Made by a program: the position numbers and the translations under genes | Shown: positions 21,409 through 34,700 of the stretch, piece after piece | Layout: each line of letters begins with the position of its first letter | Position numbering within the stretch: position 1 is the stretch's first letter | The notes under the pieces: generated by a model | Database searches by the model: none | What the model saw: the letters and a program-made list of their open reading frames with translations, nothing else | Told to the model about the DNA's origin: nothing | Origin: Phialophora verrucosa | Taxonomy: Eukaryota > Ascomycota > Eurotiomycetes > Chaetothyriales > Herpotrichiellaceae | Reading direction: 5' to 3' | Assembly: GCA_002099365.1 (NCBI GenBank) | Contig: MSED01000007.1 | Span: 124,001-188,000 of the forward strand | Length of the DNA stretch: 64,000 nucleotides

Positions 21409-23077
21409 ATGAGCTTGTCCCTACACAAAGGAATCATGGACACAAACAAATCACCAGCAGGGCTTCTGCTGCCTCTCGATCAGGCTGCTGCCTCGACTGC
21501 TAACCAAGGACTCATGGCTTCCTCCCACCCATCTTCCTCTGACCAGAATCTCAGCTGCTCTAGCAAATCCACACTTTCCAAATACCAGAACAGTCACCAC
21601 TACTTCGTCTGGCCGCCTCGGAACGAAATGGACAGTGACGGCCACGTGCCTTCTACACCACCACCGCCGCCATGGAATTATGCATATGAGACCGGCCAAG
21701 AAGCGACGGAACATTCCTCACCTGCTAATCCCTACTGTTCTCTCTTCAGCGGGATTGCGGCCAGCACCCACTGTCCAGGAGACGTGTTGGGTTTCCCTTC
21801 CCTGGAGGATGACGGTTCAATTGCTGGAAATTGCGCAGTTGCCGAGCAGCTTGAGAGTCAAGCAGGTGGATACGCGGTAATAATGTCATAGGCAATCCCC
21901 GAACGTGTACGGAGAAAGCTAATGCTATCAAAGTCTTTCCTTGACCTCATGAAATCCGGCTCGGCCGCAGTCTTCTTGAAATTCCAGGGGCCAGGGGTAC
22001 AGTGTGAACGCATCTCCGGGTTTCGCCTCGGGAGGAAAGCAGTCATCACCTGCGCCCACTTCATGGAACGGGAAGAGAGCGATCCTGGAGCCTGTGACTC
22101 CTACCTTAGCAGGTACGAAGGTGAACCGCCAGCCATCACTGTCCAAGCTACCCAGGCTCGAGGCGGGTTTCCAGGTATGTCATTGAAAGCTGAAAGACTG
22201 CGTGGGAACGCTAAACAGAATGCAGACGCTTCTCCCGTGACGACCTTCTCACTGGAACTAGTCGCACTGCATAAGCAATGGGACATGGCTGTCTTCCGCA
22301 TTGGTCAAATGACCGACAAGGATGTGGAGAAGGACGTGGTCAAGAACAGAGTCATCAACATGGATCAGATACGCTACACACTTCCCGACGGACAGGATCA
22401 ATTTAGCCATCCTGACATGGTGTGGTGGACAGTAGGGTACAATTGCAGTATCGACGAAGCGACCCTTCTGAAGTGGTGGAGAAAATTGCTAGAGAACCAG
22501 CCGACCGAGGTGCAAGACAAGATCAAAGCACAATATGTAAAGTTGACAATCCTTGTCTGGCAAGTGGGCGTCGATGCTGATGATTTCTTTTCTGCGCAGG
22601 GTGTCGATGCAAACGACATTCCTCAGGGAGGAATGGAGTTCCTCCTCCCTGGACAACGATCTGTCAGCTTCGGAGACATGCCCGCCAACCCTCGAGAGGA
22701 ACTCAAAGCCCATGACGAGCCACATCGTCGAGCCATGAACATCAGCGCTATCAATGGACGATCTGGATCAATGGTCTGTACTCGTGGGGAGAATGGCCAG
22801 GCCCTCGTCTACGGTCTTGGTATGTGATAAACTCGTTCTGTGGCAAAGTGACCTTGAAGCTAATGACCACGCCCGTTGTTAAGTCGCGGGATGTGCCGGG
22901 GACAGATACAACTCCATGTACATGTTCACACCAGAGATGAAGAAGTGGTTGGAGCTCGCGCTTCGCGTCTGTGAACATCCTACCGGCCAAAAAGATACGT
23001 ATGGGCAGCGCCTCATTTCCTCCACGAACGACCTCGAACATGCACCGCGAAAAGCAAGGCGAAGACGTCGAAAATGA
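21409..23077 (+). CDS. Trypsin-fold serine peptidase-like protein
   Basis: Three exons, 21409-21876, 21934-22819 and 22884-23077, sum to 1548 nt (515 aa). Both introns have GT-AG ends and a CTAATG-type branch site. Residues 1-156 are Ser/Pro-rich and disordered. The remainder has a chymotrypsin/trypsin-like order: His in VITCAHF (about H198), Asp in KQWDMAVFRI (about D273) and Ser in INGRSGSMV (about S433, GxSG context). This is the pattern of intracellular trypsin-like/DegP-type folds, with no signal peptide. A long insertion separates Asp and Ser (about 160 residues). The C terminus is basic (PRKARRRRRK), possibly nuclear. An alternative start is ATG 21436. Whether it is an active protease is unknown. 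Confidence 0.75.
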
Positions 23078-23165
23078 CATGCTTTGCGAGGACCGGTGCC
23101 AGCAGCTCAGAGGAGCCTCACAGTTGAAGCGCAGCCGATATCTCTGATTGTCGCTGTCGGTCGGT

Positions 23166-23187
23166 GAGAGAGAGAGTGTGTGTGTGT
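23166..23187. repeat. (AG)n-(TG)n microsatellite
   Basis: Alternating AG then TG dinucleotides, about five units each. Confidence 0.7.
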
Positions 23188-23703
23188 TGCCACTGGCCAG
23201 CGACGTCTCTGATCCCCAAGCATAGGGATAGCTACACGAGCGATTAAGACTTCAGTGGTAAGCAGATGGGCGGGAAACCACCGACTTCTAAACTCGGGTG
23301 GGAGTAGGTGCAGCCTTTGGAAACCACCGAGTGTGAACGGTCGAGTGGTACTGTATGCCAGCCTGCTTAGGAAGGAGATCAATGGATCAATTTTCCCCTT
23401 CTTCTTTTCTTGTACCTGTGCCTGTGCCCGTATTTGTACCAGTGCCCCCGGGACGGCCGCTGAAGGGGATCCATCCCGCGGGCTACCATTTTGCTAATGC
23501 AGTACTCCGTACTCTGTAATACGATATCATCCCACCGCTACGTTCTGCGTCCTTCCAATTCCACGACGAAATGTCTATTCATTGCCAAGTCCGTTGCGAA
23601 GCGTAAGAGCTAGTTGAACGCTCATCCGTCCCTCATTCTGATATTCATTCGCTCTAATACTCTGTACGTATTCTGTTCCATGCCTATTATCGACCCTCTT
23701 CGG

Positions 23704-23730
23704 GCCAGCCAGCCAGCCAGTCAGTCAGTC
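23704..23730. repeat. CCAG/TCAG tetranucleotide repeat
   Basis: About four CCAG units followed by three TCAG units. Confidence 0.7.
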
Positions 23731-23792
23731 CCCTTCTATGGCCGGGTAGGTAAAATACTATAAGGGCTATGGATGGAATGGGTGTTGGCGAT

Positions 23793-23815
23793 GTAGCTGT
23801 AGCTGTAGCTGTAGA
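23793..23815. repeat. TGTAGC hexanucleotide repeat
   Basis: Roughly three and a half copies of a TGTAGC unit. Confidence 0.7.
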
Positions 23816-24057
23816 CATAGACGTAAATGTAGGTATTAAGACACAAACTTCTGTGCGTAGGAGCTTTCGCGACCGGCCAGTCCTTTCCCGGCAATGCGAT
23901 TTGATTAACAGCCATGTGCGCCTTAAATATTCATCCCATGTAACATCCATATCGATATCGATATTCCATCCGATATTTGGCTTGGTTCATTGGCTCGTAT
24001 CCAAACAGCACTTTTTATCCCAATCCCTATATCTTACAGCCATGTTCCTGATCAGAT

Positions 24058-27000
24058 CTACATATTCGCCAACTCCCCATCAATGGCCCTATCCAAAAAC
24101 GTCCGCCTCTCACCTGCAGGCACCTCGCACTGCAGTCTCTGCTCCACCAAGGCTCTAACTTGCTTCTTGGTGACCTTGTCAAGATCGACTTCGACCAACA
24201 CCGAGCGGATCGCAATGATGATATCCTGATCGCTCGGTCCAGCGGACGGTACGGTGCGGAAGTCCATGACTGTTGAGGCAGGGCGGCTTGCAATGTTCAG
24301 AAGCGACGGCCGAGAAGTCGAGTGGGGCAGACCCCCTTGATAAGGGCTGCGGCTGCGGTCCTGGTAGAGAGCGGGTTGAGGCGATGGGGATTTGGCCAGG
24401 CGAGCTTGACTGCCCAATGATAACATGGACATGTTCCGTCCGTGCAGGCTGACTGGTTGATCTTTGAAGTTAGTCAGGCCCGTCATGGTGCTGGCGCGAT
24501 TGTTCATGCCCATGCCCATTGGTGTGGCTGATCGTGGCGGCGCCATATATGGGCCTTGCTGTTGAGGGAATCCAGCCAAGATGGTGCTCGCAGGTTTCAC
24601 GGACGAATATGTGGAATGCATATCGTCCATCTCCATCATCGCCGGGTCATCAGTATATCCGTACTCGAATCCCTTCTCGGGATAGGCACCCGGGTTCCCG
24701 CGACGACCGGGAAGGTTATTTGCAGCGGCGTAGTCGTCCCACCTTTGCAAGGGAATCGAACGAGGATCGAAGCCTTCATCTTGAATAGCCACAACCTTCT
24801 TGTCTCCTTTCTCTCCGATGACAATTCTCGTGTTACCCCATGAGAAGTTGTCTTGGTTCCAGAACGAGTAGACCGGCAAAACGAAGCTGTAAATCGGATA
24901 TGCGCAGATATAGATGATCATCCAACCCACGTGCTGCCATTGTCGTTTGACGATGAATATGATGGCCTGTAGCCCGTACACAGCCGCGATGATGACAAGG
25001 GAGATGAGGGGAAATTGTCCGGTGTGGGAGGCGACTCTGTAAATGAGGTAGCCGAGATAGGCGCAGGTTGCAGGCAGGATCAGCGTGCCGAATAGATCGA
25101 TGAAGACGACGAATCGCATCGAGAAACAGCAGAACCCGCAGAGATCTTTCAAGAAGACCAGTTCAGCCAGGTTGTGGATAGTCGAGTTGATCCATCGTCT
25201 TCTTTGTGAGAGCAGGACAGACCACGATTCAGGGGCGGCAGTGAGGGCGTAAGCGTCGGGGATGAATTTGTACGACATCTGCGGGAAATGCTTCGTCATC
25301 AACGTCGTCAGGTATCGATCTTCGCCTAGCGACAGAAGGTTCTTTTTGTGCAGGGTGTCGACCTCGCAGTCGGCATACTCGGTGATGACCTTGTCCGAGA
25401 TGATCAAGGGTCGTCCCTTGTCGGCCGTTCTCAATCGGTACATGCAGAAACTGTGCAGGAGTTAGCAGGCTTCAAACTCGACAGGAGAGGGCACTTACCA
25501 TCCGGGCAAACAGGTGACACTGCCAAACAAGGACTCGAAAGCTTTGGCGAGATGATGGGAGATGTAGTACTCGTAGACCTGAATCATGGTCCACAAACTC
25601 CGCTCTTCGTTCTCCAAGCTCGTTTCACCACATATGCCAGCGATCTTCGCGTCGTTGGCACAGGCGGCGACCAGCCGGTTGAGAGAATCTTCTTTGACAT
25701 TGGTGTCGGCATCAACCATGAGAAGGTACTCATACAACTCGGGATCCACGCCGATGATATTGTTAATCTGGTGAAAGATCTCGAGCTCGAGAGGCGACAT
25801 CGGGGACCGGTGATGGACACGGTTCAAAAACTGCATGAGCAAGATCTGTGAGTCTCGCTTGCCACGGTTGCCAGGCTTAGATTTGGTTTGCTCCGATTCT
25901 TTCCCGACCTTGATGATCACAATGTAAGGGACTACGTTGCCCTCGTATTCGTACAGCCCGGAGTAGACTTTGCCGTAATTTAGTTGCTCGTTGCCGTTGC
26001 CGACCGACCGAAAGGGCAGAGCGGGAGGGTCTATCTTCGGATCAACGCCGAGGATGTCCAGCACGATCTTCGGGGTGGGCCTGTCGTTTCCGCCTCCGAC
26101 AATCATGCCGTCGCAGATGACGCAAATAAGTTTCCTCTTGTTGTCGTATTGGAGAGCCGTGAGTGAATCAAGGGATTTCCTGAGGTGATCTTCACCTTCA
26201 GTATAAGCAGGGACCTGGCAGATGACGAACTTGTCCTGCGGCGCCGGGCGACGTTTCGAGCCAAGCTGGAGCGCCGCCAAAAATTTGATCAGGATGACAG
26301 CACACAGAATCAGGGTGAATGCCAGAAGGAGATAGTTGTTGACCTGACACTTGGCCGAGTCTCGGAAGTCAACTTTGCCAACGTAGAATGCATTGTTCAT
26401 GCAGTTCAGACTGTTCTGGAACGCGGCATTAGTACCCCATTTACTCGTAATGTCAGAACCGGCGTTGTTTTGGATCAGTTCCGTCACCTCGTCGGGCAGA
26501 AATTTGTAGGTTACAAAGTTGTTCATGACGTCCAGAGTGTAGAAATAATCGGTCAGGTCGTATATCTTTTTGTCGATGACCACCCACTGCCTTTGGTCGT
26601 TTTCTGCTTGACTTTTGATGCTCCCCTTGGTAACGACGAGTTCTCCTTTGTAGTATTCCTTGATCTTTGGGAGAAAGTCGTCGCTATACCAGTCCCAGGA
26701 ATACAGTTTGGATTGCTGATTGGGTTGATACCGATGCCCAGAGGTGTGGAGGGCGGTAGGATAAAGAATTGCACTCGTGTCATTGTGTTGCAGCTGCACG
26801 CTCTCATCAACGTTCAGGCCCGGGCAAGCGCGGCTCAAGGGTGGTGGAAAATAGGCGTCAAGATTCATGCCGGCCAGAGGCAGCATGTTATCCGCGTTTG
26901 TGTGGATGGCCGTGTCACTGTGTTGGGTTTTGTAGAATTTCGTAAAGTCGTAGACGCCACCCCGGATACTCGCGTAGTAGTCATTCGTGCCAGTGTGGAA

Positions 27001-29403
27001 TGAAACTTCTTTGGCGTTCCAAGCCTTGTCGAAGTTCGGACACAACAACCTCCCAAACTCAATAATGTAGAAGACAATGATGCCGTTCAGCAAGAAAATC
27101 AGAAAAACCAATACCACCTTCTCTCGCCACGCCATGCGAACGTCGGGACGCTTCATCTGGCCAATGTAGCGCAAGAGGATGGACGGAATCCAGAATGTCA
27201 GTGCCCATACCAGGGACACCCAGGCTTGTCTGCCGGCGGATGTTTTCGTGGACTGGACGTTTCGAGGATCAGCCAGCTCGGGGTCCATTCCTCCAACATA
27301 ATGGCCAAGGTCTGCGTCCCAATATGAGTCGTTCTTCTGGTTGTCGCCCTTGGGGCCGAGGCCATAATCACCGCCGATGGTACGAGTGGTCCGAGCCATG
27401 GTTGGCGCGACCGACTTCGCGCGTTCTGTAGCTGCAGCACCCAGGAGGTTCTCCCGGCTGTCTTGGACACTCATGTTGTCGCCCATTGGTGGGAAGAAGC
27501 CGCTGCCGTTGTGAGGTGTATTTGCAGAGTAGCCCGATGCGAAAGGGTTAAGTGGTTCGGCAAAAGGATTGCTCTCGGTGTAGCCTTGCTCGACGGGTTT
27601 CATGTCAAGCATTGACTCAGCTTCCCACCAAGCCGATTCCCGCATCCATATGCGTTCCTTCCCGATGATAACTTCGCCGTTTGTCCATCCCCGTTCGAGG
27701 AGGAAGGTTTCAACCCCATCCTTGCCGTCCTTGCAGCCGAGCCTGGAGTATCTTGTCACGAACTCCTCCACATCGAAATCTGCGGTGAAGTCGAGTCGCC
27801 GGTTGCGATGATTCGCCCATTCTGGGAGCCTCCATGCTCGTAACTGTCTCGACACCGTCCCGGCAGACCAAGCGGATGTTGCTGATGGTAACGTGGCCAG
27901 AGTGCCCGGGGAATCGTCGGTGGGATGAATCGAGAGCTGGTACCATGCCCTGCTGCTGGCGAGAGTAGTACTAAGGTCAAAGCGACCTTTCCGACCAAAA
28001 TTGAGGCCTTCACCATCGACTGGATAAAGGAGGGTGCGAAGGAAACCCCCAGCCTCGGCTTCGGCGCCAATCTTCTGCAGGATTCCTTCCCTTCGATCTC
28101 GGTCGTGCTCTCTTTCCCGACTAAGAGGCCCTCCTCTGATGCCTAGATCAGCTTCCACCTCTGCTACAGCGGCGTTGGTCTCCTTCAAGACTGAATGACC
28201 AGCGGAGATGACTTCAACGCCATCATCCTTCATCTCGGCGTTGATGCCCTGGGTATCATCAAAAACGCTTCGCAAAGCTACAGCCTTCCCGAGCTCCTGG
28301 CCAGGCAATTCAATGATAGTAAGGCTGACCTCGTCACCTGACTGAGTGCTGGAGTCGGGTGTGAGAGCGCCGGAGCGAAGGTCTGCAGCAATGGCATCAT
28401 TAGCCTTGGAGAGAACCCAGTCTACCAAAGCCTCGTACATGCTGGCAATCAACACTTCGCGGTCGTCGGTGGAGCACTTTTTGGCAAGAACCTCCGGCTC
28501 CAGTCCAATTAAACCGCCTACATCCTGGCATATGTCTTCCAATACATCTGCGTCGACCAAGAATCCAGTTGTCTCCCCCAGTTTCAGCAATCCGGCGAGG
28601 CATGACAATAGACCGCGGAAAGCTGACCCCTTAATACCGATAGTCTTCAAAGCTGTTCTAAAGTCCTCTGCCGCTGCAGCGTCATCGGCCGTCGGAAGGT
28701 AGCTGGGCGGATCGTAATATCCGGATCTGTTCAAGAGCGTGTATTTGGACGGATGTTGCAGGCCCAAAAACTCGCGCTCGGCCGGGGTAGACGCTGACGT
28801 TAAAAGGTAATAGAAGACGTCAAAGGCGCGAAAGCCAGGCTCGGCGGGGATCCTGAGCAGACCTTTCTCCACGTCAATTCCCGAGCCTGATAATGCAAGT
28901 GTAAACCCGGTGACTGTCCCGCCAAGAGTGACAGTGTATTTGGCCGCTAGAGCAGAATGTCTGAATGTTGCTGGGTTGGAGGGTGTTACGGAGGAGAGAA
29001 AGGGTCGAAGCGCTGTCAGAGCCGGGTATGCGATCTCTGGAGTGGGCAAGGGGACGACTTGCAAGAAGGCCTGGAATAGCGAGGGCGTCGAAGGGTGGAG
29101 TGAGCCTAGAATTATACATCCGTCCTCTGCTCTTCTTCTGGCATGCTCCCATGCCCTTGCGGCAATATCGGCATCTACCGCACCACCTACTCGCCCTTGG
29201 GCATCAGGGTTAACTGCGGTCAGCCAGGTATTGACGGCGATGCTCGTGCATGAATCCAACTGGTATGTCTGACCCGAGGCATAGATGGTGTGAAGGGAGT
29301 TGAGGAGGGTAGTCGTCGAGACTTGCGCTGGCTGCTGAGCCGCTGATCGGGCAGCACCTACGTGGGAGGAATTGTTCGAGTAAGTGGAATAACGGTTGGC
29401 CAT
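24058..29403 (-). CDS. csmB: Class VI chitin synthase with degenerate myosin-like domain
   Basis: Two exons, 29403-25499 and 25450-24058 (48-nt intron, GTAAGT ... GCTAAC ... CAG), give 1765 aa. The first 750 residues match the short myosin-motor-like domain of class VI (CsmB) enzymes. I find no P-loop GxxxxGKT in it, as expected for that class. A membrane segment follows (VFLIFLLNGIIVFYIIEF, about 770), then a cytochrome b5-like region (ASIRGGVYDFTKFY, about 810) and the catalytic domain from about 1040, with KFVICQVPAYTEGED, the UDP-GlcNAc-site DADTN, GEDRYLTT, and QRRRW near 1384. Several C-terminal membrane spans and a DEK_C domain end the protein. It makes chitin at growing tips and septa. 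It lies head-to-head with csmA, as in other Pezizomycotina. Confidence 0.96.
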
Positions 29404-31701
29404 CTTGAGGCAAAGTCGGGCCCCTGTCGAGCAGAAGAGTCGACAGGGCCTTTATGGGACGTCGTAAAGGGATGGAACTGTATCTGAGATCCCGCAGCCT
29501 TTCGTTGCACCTGCACCTTTCTTTTCTTGCCCTCGTCTCGGAGTTCGAATGAAGGGGGTTTGACAGGAGTCTCGTTGGGGAACGTCGTCAATGCAGCATG
29601 CAGAACATGGAACCAAAGGTCAGCAAAAAATGACTGGCTGATGAATATGAATATCTTCGGCAGTTCAATACAAAATCGTAAGCGAATGTGATACTGTGTC
29701 TGAACGAAGGTGTGTATAGAATGAAGGGGTGATGGCAGAAGCGGTACTGGCGAATGCTCAAGCAGACGGAAGTTCCTGTCAAACACCCGCGTGTTATGGC
29801 CGTGTATTGACCATTACGGTTACAACATTATGACAGGACAATAAGCATCCCTGCAACGCTCGCAGCGATCCGCAGCCACGGTCAAGCCGGGTCAAGAATA
29901 GCAGCCAATCTCCAACGCCACGCTGGCTCCGGCGCCCATTCTCGGGCAGTTGAGCCCCGGATCTCAAGAGACATTAACCTTCTCTGGGCCTAAACTGCTC
30001 GGGTTGCTGCAGGGGAGTCCGTGAGGTTAAAGCGTAGCAAATCTGCCCCAAGCCAATCATCGCCACCAGCAAAAAGTGCTCCGGGGCAACCAGTCGTGGA
30101 AATCACCAGGCGTGCACGTCAAGAGCAGACTGGTACTCGTGCTGAAGCACAAGCAGTACGTAAAGGAAGACATGCACAACACAAAACGGGCGCCGTAAGT
30201 CACTACGCCGGATGTACGAGTCATTTCTCGGCCTTGAGACATGTGCTCAGTGGTCGATAAACACAGCATGGAAAATACCATCGCGTCTTGTCTCAGTGGG
30301 TGCCCACCTCTGCCCACATTTTCGCGTTCGCCTCAAACAAGCCTGGGCCAGCCTAGTCACATGATCTGACCAGTCAGCTTTGAGCGGACATGCAAGCTCT
30401 GGCTTCCAGGCTTTTTTATGGTGAGCTCACCACTCGGCTGTGTGCTGCCCGCTACTGCTCACCCGCAGGTTGCATAATACGTGCTGCATCAAGAACACAC
30501 TGTCTCACTTTGGGCTTATCGGAAGCCGTCGTCGTTGGCTCTTGCGAATTTGGCACACTCTGAGATTCCGAAGATGTGGTCGCTCGTCGTCATCCAGTCG
30601 GCAACCGGAAGAGAAAACGTGACTTGTTGTAAAGCGACTCCCTAGGAGTACAAATTTCGCATCAGAAATAGGAGAACGAGGATGCAAAACGAACACGACG
30701 GCGGGTTTTGCCACCTGAAAACTATCGAAGATCTCTTTTCGCAAATCTCTCCCTTTCACCCTAATTGACGGGTGGGCATAGTGAGGAGTCAGGAGATCTT
30801 TTATGTGGGGGATTTCGGCATGAGTCAGCGAGTCAGTTTTGTTTTTGTTGCTTCGGAGACTCCCAAGGAGGTGTGGCACGTCGCGGGATCGATGTGGCCG
30901 CGCAACAAGTCCGAATGATGACTTGTGCACTCGGTGTACGATTTTACGACGGTTCTGCAGCAAATGGTCCGTATCAAGGGCTCCTTTGAGTAAAGCTCGA
31001 GAGAAGATGTACTTCAATCTGCACCAGCCTGCAACCACCACGAGTGTAATCACCCTATACTTGGGTACGGCGTGCTCTTATACTCTCCTCTTACATATCT
31101 GTCAGCATTGACCACGGCGATGTGCTTCGCGCGGATAGCCAAAGATCTCGTGTCTGAGCGGCAGTGGCGCAGCCGGCTAACTGGTCCAATGATCAACTGC
31201 CATGTTGGCGAGATCACAACAGAGATGGCCCGAACGGGTAGGAGGCCAGACACTCAAAAGATCACGCTGACCTGTGTTTGTTGTTCCGATTGTAAAGACA
31301 ATACGATTACCAGCTGCGCCCCGAGTCTCTTGTACGGCCAACGATTTCGCAGGCGGATCCTCTCCCCTGCGCGGATATCGAAGCCAGTGTTACTCCTGTT
31401 GTCTAACTCACTTGACATTGGATTTTCTCAATTGCATTCTTTGCGACGAGTTCACGACCTTTCGCTATAATCGTTCACTTTGCATTGTTGTTTCTATTGA
31501 CTGTACTGACGCTCGTTGCTTCGACCTCGCTACCACTGAATTTGCTCGGATTGACCCTTGAAGCCTCCTTGTTTTCAGATCGTTACCCTTTCCACAACCG
31601 CCAACTTTCGATGAATTGACGACCTGAGGGCTGAAACGGTGTGAGAGTCGAGAGGGCCTGCCTTTGGATACCCTCTGACGCGTCCGAGATTTCTCTTCGG
31701 A
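29404..31701. promoter_or_regulatory. Shared divergent upstream region of csmB and csmA
   Basis: 2.3 kb between the two starts, with no protein-like ORF. A pyrimidine-rich stretch lies just upstream of the csmA ATG and a matching stretch upstream of csmB. The arrangement implies bidirectional control or long separate promoters. I identify no specific factor site with confidence. Confidence 0.55.
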
Positions 31702-34700
31702 ATGGCTGCTCGTGGCAATGTCCCTGCTCACCTGCAGGCGTCACTGCCCGCCCTCCCACCACATTTACAGTCCGACACTCATTTGACGGCACATCTGGCG
31801 AGTCGGTTCCACGTCTCACTGCCGACGGCGAAGCTATCGTCGCAGGCTCTAATATGCCTCAACACATATACTTCATCAACGCGGGGCCCCAATGGCGAAA
31901 AGGATGGAAGCGCAATGGGTGAGGCGGAGGAGATGGCTCGCAGAGCGTGGGCAAGACTGGGAAGCAGAGGTGAAGATCAAGCATTTGTTTTCTTGTAAGC
32001 ATCCTTACCGCGTAGGGAGATTTTGTTGGAAGCGGATGCTAATCGTACAACAGTGGAGAGTCCGGGTCTGGCAAGACGACGGTCAGGTCCCATCTCCTTT
32101 CGGCCTTCCTCTCATTTTCCTCGACACCACTCTCCTCTAAACTATCTCTCGCTGCCTTTGTCTTCGATACTTTGACGACGACCAAAACTACCACTACTCA
32201 GACAGCCTCCAAGGCCGGCCTGTACTATGAGTTACAATATGACGCTTCTTCGTCGATACCCACCCTCATCGGAGGCAAGATGTTGGACCATCGCCTGGAA
32301 AGGAGTCGCATATCACACGTACCGACCGGCGAACGGAGCTTTCATGTGCTGTACTATCTCCTGGCGGGCACAAGCGCCGCGGAGAAGTCGCATCTTGGCC
32401 TCAATGGACAGACAAATATCACTACTTCTGGCGCTGGCGGGCTCACAAGGTCTGCGTCGGTGGCTCAGAAGCGATGGAGATACCTAGGCCATCCAACACA
32501 GATGAAAGTGGGCATCAATGACGCCGAAGGCTTCCAGCACTTCAAGACGGCCTTGCGGAAACTCGAATTTCCCAGGGCAGAAATTGCCGAGATTTGTCAG
32601 GTGCTGGCCGCCATTTTGCATATTGGCCAGCTCGAATTCGGTACTGGGCAGGCTACAATGACTGCGGCGGAAGAAAGTGGTGGGTACTCGCACGAAGGCG
32701 GCGAGACTGTGACTGTGGTCAAAAACACTGACACGCTCGCTCTGGTCGCTGCGTTTCTTGGTCTGAGCGTGAAGGATCTCGAGGAGAGCATGAGATACAA
32801 GACAAAGACCATCCACCGTGAGCGTGTCACCGTCATGCTTGATGCCAAGGGCGCGAGAGAAAATGCGGACGAGCTCGCAACGACGCTGTACTCGCTCCTC
32901 GTTGCATACATCATTGAGAGCATCAACCAAAGGATGTGTGCGGCAGAGGACGCCGTGGCCAACACCGTCTCCATCGTCGACTTCCCCGGGTTTGCAGACC
33001 ACTCCTCTACCGGCTCGGTTCTGGACCAACTATTGAACAACGCTGCCAATGAGTCGCTCTACAACACCTGCTTGCACGGCTTCTTTGAGAAGACGGCCGA
33101 AATGCTTGAAAGCGAAGAAGTCAGTGTGCCAGCGACAAGCTACTTTGACAATTCGGATGCCGTCCGCGGTCTTTTAAAGCATGGCAATGGTTTGCTCGCC
33201 ATTCTTGATGATCAAACCCGTCGTGGCCGCACAGACACTCAGTTTCTGGAGAGCTTGCGAAAGCGATTCCAGGATAAGAATAAGGCCATCACAGTTAGCA
33301 GCGCAACCACCACCTTGCCAGGGAGCAACTTTGCCACAACGAACCTTGCTGCTTCATTCACCGTTCGCCACTACGCTGGTGAAGTCGATTACCCTGTCAA
33401 TAGACTGGTCGAGGAAAACGGCGATGTTGTCTCCGGAGATCTGATGAACATGATCAGAGCCACCAAGAGCGACTTTGTTGCTAGCCTGTTCGGTCAAGAA
33501 GCCCTTAATACGGTCAGTCACCCGGCCGAAAAGACGGCTATTGTTCAGGCCCAAGTCAGCTCGAAACCTTTGCGTATGCCTAGCTTGTCCAGGAAGAAGC
33601 ATGAACAGTTACGCCGAATGGGAAGTCGAAGAGCCGACCGTTCTCCAGTCCCGCAGGAGGAAGGCGAATCGGCCAGCGTCCAGGAAGAGAGCAGAATCCG
33701 ACGAACCAAAGCTTCTGCTACTGGTTTGACGCAGGGTGCAGCGGCCCAGTTCCTCTCATCTTTGGACAATATCACCAAGTCTTTGACTGCACCCAACGTC
33801 AACAACTACTTTATATTCTGCTTGAAGCCCAATGACAGGAGGATCGCCAATCAATTCGACAGCAAATGTGTCCGGCAGCAAGTCCAAATGTTTGGTATAG
33901 CCGAAATCAGCCAGCGACTCCGGACGGCCGACTTCAACATATTCCTACCCTTTGGGGAGTTTCTAGGCCTGACGGAAGCCGACCCTGGCATTGTTGGAAG
34001 TGATCGCGAGAAGGCCCAGCTCGTTTTGGACAGCAAGCAGTGGCCTGGCAATGAAGCAAGAATCGGCAACACCGGCATATTCCTCAGCGAACGCTGCTGG
34101 GCAAGCATTGCTCTCACTGGCTCCCAGAGCACGGCTTACTTCGGCGGCGATGTTCCCACGCTCTCTCGACCCGATACCCCGAGTCTCAACCCATTCAGTG
34201 ATTCCAAAGCCCGTCTAGTCCATTCGAACGATGGAACGCCATACGGTGATGAGACGAAAGGAGGCGGCTACTTTGGTAATCGGGAACTTGACGCCAAGTC
34301 CGACGCTGGCGCCTCTGCCTTCCACTCGGGAGACATGTTCCGCAACCTGGAAACCAAGGAAGAGCTTGCCGAGAAGGGCAACAGGAAAAAGATGGAAGAG
34401 GTCGACGTAGTGCCTGTGTCATCCTCTCGGAAGAGATGGCTCGCAATCGTCTACTTCCTTACCTGGTATCTTCCGGACTTCGCCATCAAGTGGGGAGGTC
34501 GCATGAAGCGCAAGGATGTACGCATCGCTTGGAGAGAAAAGTTTGCGATTAACCTTATGATCTGGACCAGCTGTCTCTTCGTGGCATTCTTCATCGTCAT
34601 TTTCCCCCAACTCATCTGTCCGAAACAGAATGTCTATTCTGCAGCTGAATTATCATCGCACGACGGCAAGGGTCATCACAGCGCGTATACTGCGATCCGG

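Larger units (their letters stand above)
23078..24057. other. Intergenic with microsatellites
   Basis: About 1 kb containing simple repeats (listed separately), a TACTCCGTA motif at 23503-23511, and the AT-rich palindromic run ATATCGATATCGATAT at 23950-23965. It also holds the 3' ends of the peptidase-like gene and csmB. Confidence 0.5.

Noticed and set aside
26185..27003. 272-codon plus-strand ORF
   Set aside because: Exact antisense shadow of the csmB exon; no independent motifs.
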